Shown in pieces: positions 7,891-16,208 of a stretch of 46,219 nucleotides of DNA. This DNA is from CAZAQB01 sp964487155. Lineage in GTDB: Bacteria; Pseudomonadota; Gammaproteobacteria; Nitrococcales; Nitrococcaceae. The position numbers and the translations under genes are program-made. Under the pieces are notes generated by a model. That model was not told the DNA's origin, searched no databases, and saw only the letters and a program-made list of their open reading frames with translations. Each line of letters opens with the position of its first letter. Position 1 is the first letter of the stretch. Location of the stretch: assembly GCA_964487155.1 (NCBI GenBank), contig CAZAQB010000006.1, positions 1 to 46,219 of the forward strand, given 5' to 3'.

Positions 7891-8778
7891 TCAGGCCGGG
7901 CCGATCAGCCGATCCCGGGCCTCCCGGTAGCGCCGGGCGGTGCCCTCGATCACCTCGGCCGGCAGCCGCGGCCCCGGCGCGGTCTTGTCCCAGTCCAGGG
8001 TTTCCAGGTAGTCCCGCACGAACTGCTTGTCGAAGCTGGGGGGTGAAATCCCGACCTGGTAGCGGTCGGCCGGCCAGAAGCGGGACGAGTCCGGGGTCAG
8101 CACCTCGTCGATGAGCAGCAGTTCGCCCTCGGCATCCAGCCCGAACTCCAGCTTGGTGTCGGCGATAACGATGCCCCGCACGGCGGCGTATGCGGCCGCC
8201 TGGCGGTAGATTTCCAGGGTCAGCTCGCGGATGCGCTGCGCCAGCTCTTCGCCGATGCGTTGCGCCACCACCTCCATGGCCACGTTCTCGTCGTGGTCCC
8301 CCACCGGGGCCTTGGTGGAGGGTGTGAACAGCGGCTGCGGCAGTTGCTCCGCCTGACGCAGGCCCGGCGGCAGGGCGATGCCGCAGACCCTGCCGGTGGC
8401 CTGGTAGTCTTTCCAGCCGGAACCTGCCAGGTAACCCCGGGCAATGGCCTCCACCGGCAGCGGGTTCACCCGACGCACCACCTGAGCCCGGCCCCGCACC
8501 TGGGCCTGCGCTGCAGGATCGCCGAGCAGCGCCTCAGGGGGCTCGTCCAGCAGGTGATTCGGGCATACGGCCGCCAACCGGTGGCACCAGAATCGCGACA
8601 CTTCCGTGAGCACCGCCCCCTTGCCGGGGATCGGGTCCGGCAGCACGACGTCGAAGGCCGACAGCCGGTCTGTCGCCACCATGAGAAGCCGCTGCTCGTC
8701 CAGTTCGTAGAGGTCGCGGACTTTGCCCCGGTGCAGCAGCCGCAGGCCCGGCAGGTGGCTCTCGTGGACGGTCAACAT
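7891..8778 (-). CDS. purC: Phosphoribosylaminoimidazole-succinocarboxamide synthase
   Basis: A 295-residue SAICAR synthase, the purine step joining aspartate to CAIR with ATP in the cytoplasm. Clear family marks are GKVRDLYEL with LLMVATDRLSAFDVVL near the N-terminus, VEAIARGYLAGSGWKDY, DTKLEFGLD and LIDEVLTPDSSRFW. This is the longer PurC form (about 290-300 residues), also found in eukaryotes and many proteobacteria, not the roughly 237-residue E. coli form. The ATG at 8778 starts immediately before the conserved core. A TTGACA (8841-8836 on the minus strand) with TTAACT 17 bases on could drive it, and the palindromic operator of the divergent repressor overlaps that promoter. Confidence 0.95.
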   Translation of the reverse strand: MLTVHESHLPGLRLLHRGKVRDLYELDEQRLLMVATDRLSAFDVVLPDPIPGKGAVLTEVSRFWCHRLAAVCPNHLLDEPPEALLGDPAAQAQVRGRAQVVRRVNPLPVEAIARGYLAGSGWKDYQATGRVCGIALPPGLRQAEQLPQPLFTPSTKAPVGDHDENVAMEVVAQRIGEELAQRIRELTLEIYRQAAAYAAVRGIVIADTKLEFGLDAEGELLLIDEVLTPDSSRFWPADRYQVGISPPSFDKQFVRDYLETLDWDKTAPGPRLPAEVIEGTARRYREARDRLIGPA

Positions 8779-8814
8779 AGGTGTCAGAACGGGTGGGCGA
8801 GGTGAGTCCGCGAG

Positions 8815-8852
8815 TTAACGGACTACACCCCGGGGTGTCAAGCGCCTATAAT
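8815..8852. promoter_or_regulatory. Divergent purC/repressor promoters with palindromic operator
   Basis: ACACCCCGGGGTGT (8825-8838) is a perfect 14-bp palindrome with a G/C core and A/T-containing ends, the type of operator used by CsoR/RcnR/FrmR repressors. It sits directly before a perfect TATAAT (8847-8852) reading right into the repressor gene. It also overlaps a TTGACA (8836-8841) reading left, whose -10 would be TTAACT near 8815-8820. A bound repressor would cover both. Confidence 0.55.
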
Positions 8853-8885
8853 GCGAATCTCTACAATTTAAGACGGGCTGCGCCC

Positions 8886-9191
8886 ATGGACGACAAAGTT
8901 CACGGTTCACTGGCTGCCGAAGACCTCCGTGCCACCCAGCAGCGCGCCCTGATGGCGCGCCTCTCCCGGATCGAGGGACAGATCCGCGGCATCCGCCGGA
9001 TGATCGAAAAGCAGGAAGGCTGCGAGCAGGTGGCCCAGCAGCTGGCAGCGGCGCGCAACGCCATGAGCCGCTGCTTCTACGAGATGATGGCCTGCGCCAT
9101 CGAGCATGAGCTGGCGCCGCATACTGCCGTCGATGACGAGGTGCAGGAGCGGGTCAATCACCTGACCCGGGTGCTCTCGAAGTACGGTTGA
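8886..9191 (+). CDS. CsoR/RcnR/FrmR-family (DUF156) transcriptional repressor
   Basis: A 101-residue all-helical repressor. The core RLSRIEGQIRGIRRMIEKQ-GC is the family signature, with the conserved first ligand cysteine in EGC. In the second helix the position that carries the metal-binding histidine (His61 of CsoR, His60 of RcnR) is alanine, and a cysteine lies one residue before it (MMACAIEHEL). A further cysteine sits in SRCFYEMM. Copper, nickel/cobalt or formaldehyde specificity therefore cannot be assigned, and a thiol-based signal is possible. The ATG at 8886 is 34 bases after the TATAAT. A palindromic operator just upstream suggests autorepression. No transporter or detoxification gene is adjacent, so its main target is not evident. 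Confidence 0.82.
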   Translation: MDDKVHGSLAAEDLRATQQRALMARLSRIEGQIRGIRRMIEKQEGCEQVAQQLAAARNAMSRCFYEMMACAIEHELAPHTAVDDEVQERVNHLTRVLSKYG

Positions 9192-9271
9192 GCGCGCGGC
9201 GCGCGGTGCGAGCAGGGTGCCGGGGCCCCGAGGAGTGCCGCGTGGCGGTGTCGCAGCCTGCGCGCCCAGGG

Positions 9272-10714
9272 TCAGTCGTTGCGGCCGGTAATGGCTCGGA
9301 ATGCCGACAGAGCGTCCTGCCGGCTCTCGCGCAGGTCCACCACCGGCGCAGGGTAGTCTTCGCCCAGGGCAACCCCGGCCTGGCGGCGCACTGACTCCGG
9401 TGCTTGCCACGGCGCGTGTATATGCGCGTCGGGCAGGCCCTGCAGCTCCGGCACCCAGCGCCGCACGTACTCTCCCTCAGGATCGAAGCGCCCGCCCTGG
9501 CGCACCGGGTTGAATATGCGGAAGAACGGCGCGGCGTCCGCGCCGCTGCCGGCGACCCACTGCCACCCCAGGCTGTTGTTGGCCAGATCCGCGTCCACCA
9601 GGGTGTCCCAGAACCAACGCTCTCCCGACTGCCAGGGCCGGCGCAGGTTCTTCACCAGCAGCGAGCCCACCACCATGCGCACCCGGTTGTGCATCCAGCC
9701 GGTGTGCCATAGTTCACGCATGCCGGCGTCCACCAGCGGAATCCCGGTCTCGCCCCGGCGCCAGGCCCGGTGGTCCTGCCCCGCCCAGGGGAAAGAGGCG
9801 AAGCGCCGGTCCAGCGGCTCGTCGGGAAGATCCGGGTTGTGGTAGAGCACATGATGGGCGAACTCCCGCCAGCCCAGTTCCCGCAGGAACGCCTCACCAC
9901 CCCGCTCCAGTCCTGGCCGGCCCTCGGCCATGCGCTGCCCGACGGCCTGCCAGACCTGGCGCGGGCCGATTTCGCCGAAGTGCAGGTGGGGGGAGAGCCG
10001 GGATGTCAGTGGGCTGGCGGGCCGGTCGCGGCCGTCGGCGTAGTGCGCGAGTCCTTTCTCCAGAAAGCGGTCCAGGGCCTGGGTGGCACCCTCTTCTCCG
10101 GGGGTCCAGCTGGCCTGCAGGCCGGCATCCCAGCGGATCGTGGGAAGCAGTTGCAGATCCCCGACCGACAGTGACCCGACTCCCGAGAGAGGTTCCCCTT
10201 CGCCGCGGGCTGCGGGACCGGGCCTTGGCGGCTCCGGGTCGAACCTCTGCCGGCAGGCCCGCCAGAACGGGGTGAAGGCCCGATAGGCACCGCCTGCCTG
10301 GGTGGTGACGGTCCAGGGCTCGTGGAGCAGGTGGGCGCAGTGGCTCTCGACCCGCAGGCCGTCCTCGCGCAGGCGCTGCTTGATCTCCGTGTCCCGGCGC
10401 GTGAGCGCCGGCTCGTAGAGACGGTTCCAGTGCACCGCCCGGGCGCCGCAATCCCGGGCCAGCGCACGCAGTGCCTCCAGCGTCGGGCCGCTGCGGATCA
10501 CCAGCGGGATGCCGCAGGCCGCCAGACGTGAGCGCAGGGCGCTGAGGCTGTGGTGCAGCCACCAGCGGCTGGCGGCGCCGGGTGCCCAGTCACCTTCCTC
10601 TTCGGGGGCATGGACATAAACCGCTACGACAGAGCCATTGCCCAGGGCCGCCGCCAGCGCTGGGTTGTCCGTCACGCGCAGGTCGCGGCGGAACCAGTGC
10701 AGTGCACAGCTCAC
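9272..10714 (-). CDS. phrB: Deoxyribodipyrimidine photolyase (class I CPD photolyase)
   Basis: A 480-residue photolyase/cryptochrome. The N-terminal antenna-chromophore domain begins ALHWFRRDLRVTDNPAL. The C-terminal FAD domain shows FPWAGQDHRAWRRGETGIPLVDAGMREL in parts, HTGWMHNRVRM, and NNSLGWQWVAGSGADAAP with FRIFNP. Length and motifs match E. coli PhrB. It repairs cyclobutane pyrimidine dimers using blue light. The GTG at 10714 overlaps the TGA of the MerR-type regulator (GTGA), implying translational coupling in one minus-strand operon. Linkage to a LitR/CarH-like regulator indicates light control. Confidence 0.93.
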   Translation of the reverse strand: MSCALHWFRRDLRVTDNPALAAALGNGSVVAVYVHAPEEEGDWAPGAASRWWLHHSLSALRSRLAACGIPLVIRSGPTLEALRALARDCGARAVHWNRLYEPALTRRDTEIKQRLREDGLRVESHCAHLLHEPWTVTTQAGGAYRAFTPFWRACRQRFDPEPPRPGPAARGEGEPLSGVGSLSVGDLQLLPTIRWDAGLQASWTPGEEGATQALDRFLEKGLAHYADGRDRPASPLTSRLSPHLHFGEIGPRQVWQAVGQRMAEGRPGLERGGEAFLRELGWREFAHHVLYHNPDLPDEPLDRRFASFPWAGQDHRAWRRGETGIPLVDAGMRELWHTGWMHNRVRMVVGSLLVKNLRRPWQSGERWFWDTLVDADLANNSLGWQWVAGSGADAAPFFRIFNPVRQGGRFDPEGEYVRRWVPELQGLPDAHIHAPWQAPESVRRQAGVALGEDYPAPVVDLRESRQDALSAFRAITGRND

Positions 10715-11652
10715 GATCCCTGGGGCGCCAGTGCCGGGCGAATCATGCTCACCGCCTGGGCGGCGTCCGCGGCCAGCGGCGTGGCGCCGGCGCTGCGTAC
10801 CGTGTCGGCCCACTGGCGGGCGCCGGCGCCGGCCACCAGCACCGGCACCGGCGAGGCCGACACGAGGGCGCTCAGGTCGGCCCCGACGTCGCCGGACACC
10901 GGTGCGCGGCCCCAGTGGATCACCAGGGCCCTGGCGGCTGCCCGGCCGAGCGCAGGGCCCAGGTCCGGTAGTGGGGTGGCGTCTCCCAGGGGCACCACCC
11001 GGTAGCCCTGGTTGAGGGCGGCCAGCATGAACAGCAGCAGCTCCACCTGGCTGTCCTCTGCGGGCAGGCCGGCCACCAGAATTTTCAGGCCCCGGGTCCG
11101 GCCCGCCAGGTGGTGGAAGCGTGCCCCGAGCTTGTGGCGGATGTAGCTACGGAAGAGCGCCAGCTCGCCGGCGCCCTCCGCCACCGCTGCGCGCCGTTCG
11201 CGGAGGTCGTCCAGCAGCGGCAGCACCAGCCGCTGGGTTACCAGGTCGAGAGGGTAGAGGGACAGGGCATCGTTGTAGGCAGCCTCCAGCGCGCCGATGT
11301 CGAACTGGCTGACCGCCTGCCCCGCGCGCCGCCGGTAGTCCTGCCAGGGGTCGGCGGCGGCCTGCTCGGCGGCGGCGCCGGGGGCATCCAGCAGCCGCCG
11401 GGTCTGGCCGATGGGGATGCCCTGGTCCAGTAGTTCCAGGATGTGGCGGATCCGGTCAATGTCGGCGTCGGTGTACAGTCGATGGCCCTTGGGAGTGCGC
11501 TGCGGGCGCATCAGCCCGTAGCGGCGCTCCCAGGCCCGGAGAGTCACCGGGTTGACACCCGTCACCGATGCCACCGTGCGGATCGGGTAGAGGCCCTGGT
11601 CCACGACTTCCAGTGCCTCGGACCTGGGCCCGTCACTGCTCTGGGACGACAT
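10711..11652 (-). CDS. MerR-family regulator, LitR/CarH-like with degenerate cobalamin domain
   Basis: A 313-residue regulator. An N-terminal MerR helix-turn-helix (residues about 22-90; YPIRTVASVTGVNPVTLRAWERRYG) is followed by a helical bundle and a C-terminal Rossmann-like domain (about 187-313) resembling the cobalamin domain of LitR/CarH. The light-sensing residues are missing. The expected ExH cobalamin motif reads E199-D-S-Q, and the W-x9-EH motif of the bundle is not recognisable. By family knowledge such proteins repress photolyase and carotenoid genes in the dark; some degenerate members work with a separate photoreceptor. The ATG at 11652 has a GGGGGTGAG ribosome site. It heads the operon with phrB and is divergent from the SDR gene, with a TTGTACAA palindrome between them. 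Confidence 0.82.
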   Translation of the reverse strand: MSSQSSDGPRSEALEVVDQGLYPIRTVASVTGVNPVTLRAWERRYGLMRPQRTPKGHRLYTDADIDRIRHILELLDQGIPIGQTRRLLDAPGAAAEQAAADPWQDYRRRAGQAVSQFDIGALEAAYNDALSLYPLDLVTQRLVLPLLDDLRERRAAVAEGAGELALFRSYIRHKLGARFHHLAGRTRGLKILVAGLPAEDSQVELLLFMLAALNQGYRVVPLGDATPLPDLGPALGRAAARALVIHWGRAPVSGDVGADLSALVSASPVPVLVAGAGARQWADTVRSAGATPLAADAAQAVSMIRPALAPQGS

Positions 11653-11696
11653 TGGCTCACCCCCTGGGCGGTTGACGACCGCTTTGATCCCCCGCA

Positions 11697-11704
11697 TTGT
11701 ACAA
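11697..11704. promoter_or_regulatory. TTGTACAA palindrome, candidate operator of the MerR-type regulator
   Basis: TTGTACAAGA stands in the 87-bp gap between the divergent merR-phrB and SDR operons. The same ten bases, in the same orientation relative to the downstream gene, precede the flavoprotein operon at 17548-17557. A TTGACG at 11672-11677 lies 19 bp before it. Two matching sites in front of functionally linked operons suggest a shared regulator, most simply the MerR protein. Confidence 0.5.
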
Positions 11705-11739
11705 GAATCGTATCAGTTTTCTCCAGTCTCGGAGGTTTC

Positions 11740-12504
11740 ATGGACTCTAGCCCGCGCACCGCCTTTCTGGTGGGGGCAAGCAGCGGCATCGGCCGCGCAC
11801 TGGCCCTGGAACTGCTGGACCGGGGGTGGCACGTGGCTGCCGGCGCCCGGCGTGAGCAGCCCCTGCAGGAACTGGCCGCGGCGCGTCCCGACGCCGGCCG
11901 GCGATTCCATGCCCAGACCCTGGATGTGACCGACCGCGACGGGTTCGGCGAGGCCTACCAGGCGGTAGAGCGGGCCATCGGGCCGGTGGACACGCTGATC
12001 GTCAACGCCGGCGACTACGAGCCCATGCCCCTGGCGGACTTCGATCCGGAACTGTTCCGGCGGCTGATGGAAGTGAATTTTCAGGGTGCAGTGAACGCGC
12101 TGGCCGCGGCCCTGCCCGCCATGCTGGCACGGGGCAGCGGCCAGATCCTGCTGACCGCCAGCCTGTCCGCCTACCGCGGACTGCCCCGGGCCGCCCCCTA
12201 CGGTGCCAGCAAGGCGGCGCTGCTCAACATGGCCGAGTCCCTCCACCCGGAACTGGCCCAGCGCGGGGTGCGCCTGCGGGTCATCAACCCGGGCTTCGTG
12301 CGCAGCCGCCTGACCGACAAGAACGACTTCTCCATGCCGGACATCGTCAGCCCCGAGTACGCGGCCGCCTACATCGCCCGGCGCCTGGACGGCCGCGGCT
12401 TCGAGATCGCCTTCCCGCCCCGATTCGTCCTCGCCCTCAAGACGCTGCGCCTGCTGCCCTACCGGCTGTACTTCGCTGCGACCCGGCGCATGGTGGGCGG
12501 ATGA
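11740..12504 (+). CDS. Short-chain dehydrogenase/reductase
   Basis: A 254-residue classical SDR. It has the NAD(P)-binding VGASSGIGRAL near the N-terminus, the structural NAG (LIVNAGDYE), the catalytic Ser in LLTASLSAYRG and the YGASK active site (YxxxK). The sequence after the dinucleotide motif (AGARREQ) favours NADPH, as it offers basic residues. The substrate is unknown. The start at 11740 follows GGAGG. It overlaps the next gene by four bases (ATGA), so the two are probably cotranslated. SDR genes recur in light- and singlet-oxygen-induced clusters next to photolyase, CFA-type methyltransferase and DUF1365, supporting a role in modifying photo-oxidised or membrane lipids (inference). Confidence 0.88.
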   Translation: MDSSPRTAFLVGASSGIGRALALELLDRGWHVAAGARREQPLQELAAARPDAGRRFHAQTLDVTDRDGFGEAYQAVERAIGPVDTLIVNAGDYEPMPLADFDPELFRRLMEVNFQGAVNALAAALPAMLARGSGQILLTASLSAYRGLPRAAPYGASKAALLNMAESLHPELAQRGVRLRVINPGFVRSRLTDKNDFSMPDIVSPEYAAAYIARRLDGRGFEIAFPPRFVLALKTLRLLPYRLYFAATRRMVGG

Positions 12505-12908
12505 CTCTGGAAGAGTACGCCGCTTTCTATGAGGCGCTGGAGCCGGCTCACCTGGACCGCCTCGGCGAGGTGTTCGCCCCCACGGCCCGCTTCCGCGACC
12601 CGTTCAACGACGTCACCGGGCCGGCGGCCATCCGCCGGGTGTTCGAACACATGTACCGGGTCTGCGAGCAGCCCGAGTTCCGGGTGCTGGAGGTGGTGCC
12701 GGGACAGCCCGCCGGCTATCTGCGCTGGGAGTTCCGTTTCGGCGGCCGCCGCCGGAGGGTGATCGAGGGCGTCTCCCGGGTGCGGCTGGGGGCGGACGGC
12801 CGCGTCCAGGAGCACCTGGACTACTGGGACCCGGCCGCTGGCATTTACGAAACCCTGCCCTTGCTGGGAGCCGTGCTGCGCCGCCTGCGCCGGCGGCTCT
12901 CGGCCTGA
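12501..12908 (+). CDS. SnoaL/NTF2-like small protein
   Basis: A 135-residue single-domain protein with the NTF2-like pattern: an N-terminal helix (YAAFYEALEPAHLDRLGEVF), an ARFRDPFNDVTG segment and a curved sheet ending DGRVQEHLDYWDPA. This family includes SnoaL-type cyclases, isomerases and non-enzymatic pocket proteins, so no reaction can be assigned. It starts inside the stop of the SDR gene (ATGA) and ends 20 bp from the convergent MFS gene. The arginine-rich C-terminus (RRLRRRL) could be a membrane or nucleic acid contact. It is a constant companion of the photolyase/CFA cluster in related proteobacteria. Confidence 0.78.
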   Translation: MTLEEYAAFYEALEPAHLDRLGEVFAPTARFRDPFNDVTGPAAIRRVFEHMYRVCEQPEFRVLEVVPGQPAGYLRWEFRFGGRRRRVIEGVSRVRLGADGRVQEHLDYWDPAAGIYETLPLLGAVLRRLRRRLSA

Positions 12909-12928
12909 CCTGGGCCTGGTGGCTCCTG

Positions 12929-14233
12929 TCAGGCCGGTTCGCCGGCCTGCAGCCGGGCAGCCACCTGGCGCTGGGCGCTGCGGTCGTATGGGAAGTTCCA
13001 GACCAGGGCGATGGCGGCCAGCTTGAAGGCCACCGGCAGCGCCGCGTAGGCCAGCGCCAGCAGCAGCCGGCCGTCGTCGTCCGGGCTGCGGGGGTCGAAC
13101 CCCAGCCACTGCAGCAGCGGGAAGGCGATCCCCACCGCCAGGGCCAGGGCCAGCTTGGTGGCCACGTTCCAGAGGCCGAAATAGAGGCCGGTGCGCTGGC
13201 TGCCGCCCCGGCTGGTGTCCAGATCTACCAGGTCCGCCTGGATCGCGGCGGGCAGGGCCATGTCCACCGCCACGCCGACCCCCGAGAGCAGGCAGATCAA
13301 CAGGAAAGCCGTCGTATCGCCGGCGCCCAGCAGCGGCACCGTGACGAACACGGCGCTCACCCAGAGCATGGACACCGACCAGCTGCGGTGCTTGCCCAGC
13401 CGCCGGGCCAGCCACCACCACAGCGGCAGAGCCGCGACTCCCGAGGCGAAGTAGGCGATAAGCAGCGGGCCGGTCCACTCCGGCGCCTGCAGCACATGGG
13501 CCACGAACAGGGTGAACAGGCTGGCCGGCAGGCCGTTGGCGATGCCGTTCAACAGGTAGGCCAGCAGCAGCCGCTGGAAGGGACGGTTGGCGCGCAGCAG
13601 CTGCCAGCCGCGCCGCCAGCCGGTGGCTCCCCCCCTCCAGGGCGGGTCGGGCACGAGGCCGAGTACCAGCAGCGACGACAGGGGCAGCGTCACCAGCAGG
13701 ACCACCGACAGGCTGGCCAGCGCGGCGGCGTCTGGCTGCCCGGAGCCCGCCAGGCTCGGCCAGGTCACCGCCAGCAGGATGCCGGCAATGGCGAAGCCCT
13801 CCCGGGACAGCGTCAGTGCCGAGCGCCGGTCGTAGTCCCGGCTGAGCTCGGCGCCCCAGGCGGTGTAGGGCAGGTTGACCAGGGTCCAGCCCAGGTAGGC
13901 GGCGAACCCCCAGCCCAGCAGGTAAGCGACGTCGGGGTCGGCCGGCGGGCGCAGCAGCCGGTCGGCGCTCACCATCAGCACCGGCAGGCCCGCCAGTATC
14001 AGGCTGCGCCGCCGCCCGAAGCCGGCGGTGACCCGGTCCCCCAGGGCGCCCACCACCGGGTCGGTGACCATGTCCCACAGCCGCGCCGCCAGCAGCGCGC
14101 CGCCCACGGCCGCCATGCCCATCTGTTCGGCGTAGAAGCCGGGCAGGAACACATACATGGGCAGCCCCAGGGCGGCCAGGGGCAGGCCCAGGGTGCCGTA
14201 GGCCAGCACCAGGGGCAGGCCGTCGCGCCTCAC
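12929..14233 (-). CDS. MFS transporter, GPH (melibiose-carrier-like) family
   Basis: A 434-residue integral membrane protein with about twelve hydrophobic segments. The family loop RLWDMVTDPVVGALGDRV lies after helix 2 and its partial repeat after helix 8 (ARRLGKHRSWSVSM). This is the glycoside-pentoside-hexuronide cation symporter type. The start is the GTG at 14233, which overlaps the stop of the CFA-type gene (GTGA). It is the last gene of the four-gene minus-strand operon headed by the flavoprotein. In this lipid-oriented context it may move a lipid or lipid precursor and not a sugar; that is inference. Confidence 0.82.
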   Translation of the reverse strand: MRRDGLPLVLAYGTLGLPLAALGLPMYVFLPGFYAEQMGMAAVGGALLAARLWDMVTDPVVGALGDRVTAGFGRRRSLILAGLPVLMVSADRLLRPPADPDVAYLLGWGFAAYLGWTLVNLPYTAWGAELSRDYDRRSALTLSREGFAIAGILLAVTWPSLAGSGQPDAAALASLSVVLLVTLPLSSLLVLGLVPDPPWRGGATGWRRGWQLLRANRPFQRLLLAYLLNGIANGLPASLFTLFVAHVLQAPEWTGPLLIAYFASGVAALPLWWWLARRLGKHRSWSVSMLWVSAVFVTVPLLGAGDTTAFLLICLLSGVGVAVDMALPAAIQADLVDLDTSRGGSQRTGLYFGLWNVATKLALALAVGIAFPLLQWLGFDPRSPDDDGRLLLALAYAALPVAFKLAAIALVWNFPYDRSAQRQVAARLQAGEPA

Positions 14234-15444
14234 TTCGGCGGGCGTTTCAGGGTGAGGCGCAGCAGGTCCAGGCGGTCGGTCAGGAAACCCGCCTCGCAGT
14301 AGGCCAGGTAGTAGTGCCACAGGCGCCGGAAACGCAGCTCGAAGCCCTGATCCGCCACCGCGCCGGCCTGGGCGACGAACCGGCGCTGCCACTGGGCCAG
14401 CGTTCGCGCGTAATGGCTGCCCAGGGCGGTCTCGGCCTCAAGGCGGAGGCCGGCGCTCTCGAGCCCCTGCACCAGCAGATCGCGGGTCGGGAGCATGCCG
14501 CCCGGGAACACGTGGCGCTGAATGAAGTCGGGGTTGCGCCGGTATCCCTCGAACCAGTCCGGGTGGATGACAATGCCGTGCACCAGCACCCGCCCGCCGG
14601 GCCGGACCCGGTCGTGGAGGGTGCGGAAGTAGCGCGGCCAGTATTCCTCACCGACCGCCTCCAGCATCTCCACCGACACCAGGGCGTCGAATTCGCCGGT
14701 GAGCTCGCGGTAGTCCTGCAGGCGCAGTTCCACCCGGTGCGCCAGGTCTGCCTCTTCCAGGCGCGCCCGGGCGAAGGCGAGCTGTTCCCGGGACAGGGTC
14801 AGGGCCGTCACCGTGGCGCCGCGCCGGGCTGCCTCCAGGGCCAGGCCACCCCAGCCGCAGCCGATCTCCAGCAGGCGCTGGCCGGGCTGCAGATCCAGCG
14901 CGTCCAGGATGCGCCGGTACTTGTGCCGCTGTGCCGCGGCCAGGTCCTGGTCCGGGGTGGCGAACTCTGCCCCGGAATAGGTCATGGTCTCGTCGAGCCA
15001 GAGGCGGTAGAAGTCGTTGCCCAGGTCGTAGTGCGCCTGGATGTTGCGCCGGCTGCCGCGGCGGGTATTGCGGCGGCGCCGGTGCGCGAGCCTCGCGCTC
15101 CAGCGGCCCGGCCCGGCATCAGTGGTGCCCAGCAGGGCCTGCTCGTTGGCTGCCAGCAGGGCCAGCAGTGCAGTGGCCTCCGGGCTGTCCCAGTCGCCCG
15201 CGACGAAGCTCTCTCCCAGCCCCAGCACGCCGCGCCAGGCGACCCGCAGGTTCACCGCCCAGGGCCGCTGCAGCTGCATCACGCCGCTCGGTCCCGGCTC
15301 GCTGCCGGCAATCTCCACCGGCTCGCCCGAGGGCAGAACCACTGTCAGGCTCCCGTGGCGGAGCCTGCTGAGCCGGCCCAGCAGCAGGCGCAGCCCCAGC
15401 CCGGCAGATCGAGGGCGGCCGAGGGCATAGGGAGGAACGCTCAT
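14230..15444 (-). CDS. Cyclopropane-fatty-acid-synthase-family SAM methyltransferase
   Basis: A 404-residue methyltransferase of the CFA/mycolic acid family. The SAM site LLEIGCGWGGLALEAARRG is followed by VSVEMLEAVGEEYWPRYF and HVFPGGMLPT, all typical of CFA synthases. The upstream QAHYDLGNDFYRLWLDETMTYS is the family's substrate-side motif. It methylates the double bond of fatty acyl chains in membrane phospholipids. In Rhodobacter a homologue in a similar cluster (with DUF1365 and oxidoreductases) belongs to the singlet-oxygen response and to furan fatty acid synthesis; here the product could be cyclopropane, methyl-branched or furan. The ATG at 15444 overlaps the DUF1365 stop (ATGA). Confidence 0.9.
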   Translation of the reverse strand: MSVPPYALGRPRSAGLGLRLLLGRLSRLRHGSLTVVLPSGEPVEIAGSEPGPSGVMQLQRPWAVNLRVAWRGVLGLGESFVAGDWDSPEATALLALLAANEQALLGTTDAGPGRWSARLAHRRRRNTRRGSRRNIQAHYDLGNDFYRLWLDETMTYSGAEFATPDQDLAAAQRHKYRRILDALDLQPGQRLLEIGCGWGGLALEAARRGATVTALTLSREQLAFARARLEEADLAHRVELRLQDYRELTGEFDALVSVEMLEAVGEEYWPRYFRTLHDRVRPGGRVLVHGIVIHPDWFEGYRRNPDFIQRHVFPGGMLPTRDLLVQGLESAGLRLEAETALGSHYARTLAQWQRRFVAQAGAVADQGFELRFRRLWHYYLAYCEAGFLTDRLDLLRLTLKRPPK

Positions 15445-16208
15445 TCGGTAATCTCCGCGGCGGGCGGGGTGGGCTTTCGATGATAGCGGGCGCCCCGCAG
15501 CCAGAGCTTGAGGGCTTCCCAGTGAATGCCGCCCCACACGGTGAAGGCCAGCCAGGGCAGCCGGGCAAGGGCGGCGGCCAGGCTGCGATCATCGAGCGGC
15601 CGGCGCCGCCCCCATTGCACCGCCGAGAGCTCCTGGCCCTCGGGCTCCTGGTAGCGGATGCCGATGCTGAGCTCGGCGCCCGGCGCCGCGAGCCGGAACC
15701 GGTAGCGTCCGCGGTCCGGGAGGAACGGCGAGACGTGGAAGCACTTGGCCGCCGACGCCCGCACCGGCCAGTCGAGTGCCCGGCCGTCATCGTGCAGCAG
15801 GTAGCCGTGCCACTCGCCAAAGGTATTGCGCACTTCGCAGAGCACGGCCCGCAGGCTCCCGTCGGCGTGCTGGCAGTACCAGAGGCTGAGGGGGTTGAAC
15901 GCCCGGCCCAGCACCCGCGGGTAACACAGCAGGCGCACCCGGCCGCCTGCCAGGTCGATGTCGTTGCGGGCCAGCACGGCGTCGATCCAGGGGCGCAGGG
16001 GCGAGCCGTCCTTGGGACCGTGGTCCTGGTCGTGGAATGCCACCGGGCGGCGGCGGTTGTGCCCGAACAGCCGGCAGCGGCGCTCCAGCTCGTCCAGCCG
16101 GTCCAGATCCAGCAACAGCATGAACACCCGGTAGCGGAAGCGGGCCCGGGGCCGGGCGTGGCGCTGGTGCATCACCCAGCCGTGGTAAAGAGTCCCGTCC
16201 CGCTCCAT
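15441..16208 (-). CDS. DUF1365 family protein
   Basis: A 255-residue protein of the DUF1365 family. Recognisable blocks are LYHGWVMHQR, FRYRVFMLLLDLD, LCYPRVLGRAFNPLSLWYC, EVRNTFGEWHGYLL and KCFHVSPFL. Its biochemical function is unknown. It is nearly always encoded between an FAD-dependent amine-oxidase-like protein and a CFA-type methyltransferase, exactly as here, so it is assumed to act in the same lipid modification. The ATG at 16208 shares a base with the flavoprotein's stop codon (TGATG); a TTG one codon earlier is less likely. Confidence 0.88.
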   Translation of the reverse strand: MERDGTLYHGWVMHQRHARPRARFRYRVFMLLLDLDRLDELERRCRLFGHNRRRPVAFHDQDHGPKDGSPLRPWIDAVLARNDIDLAGGRVRLLCYPRVLGRAFNPLSLWYCQHADGSLRAVLCEVRNTFGEWHGYLLHDDGRALDWPVRASAAKCFHVSPFLPDRGRYRFRLAAPGAELSIGIRYQEPEGQELSAVQWGRRRPLDDRSLAAALARLPWLAFTVWGGIHWEALKLWLRGARYHRKPTPPAAEITE

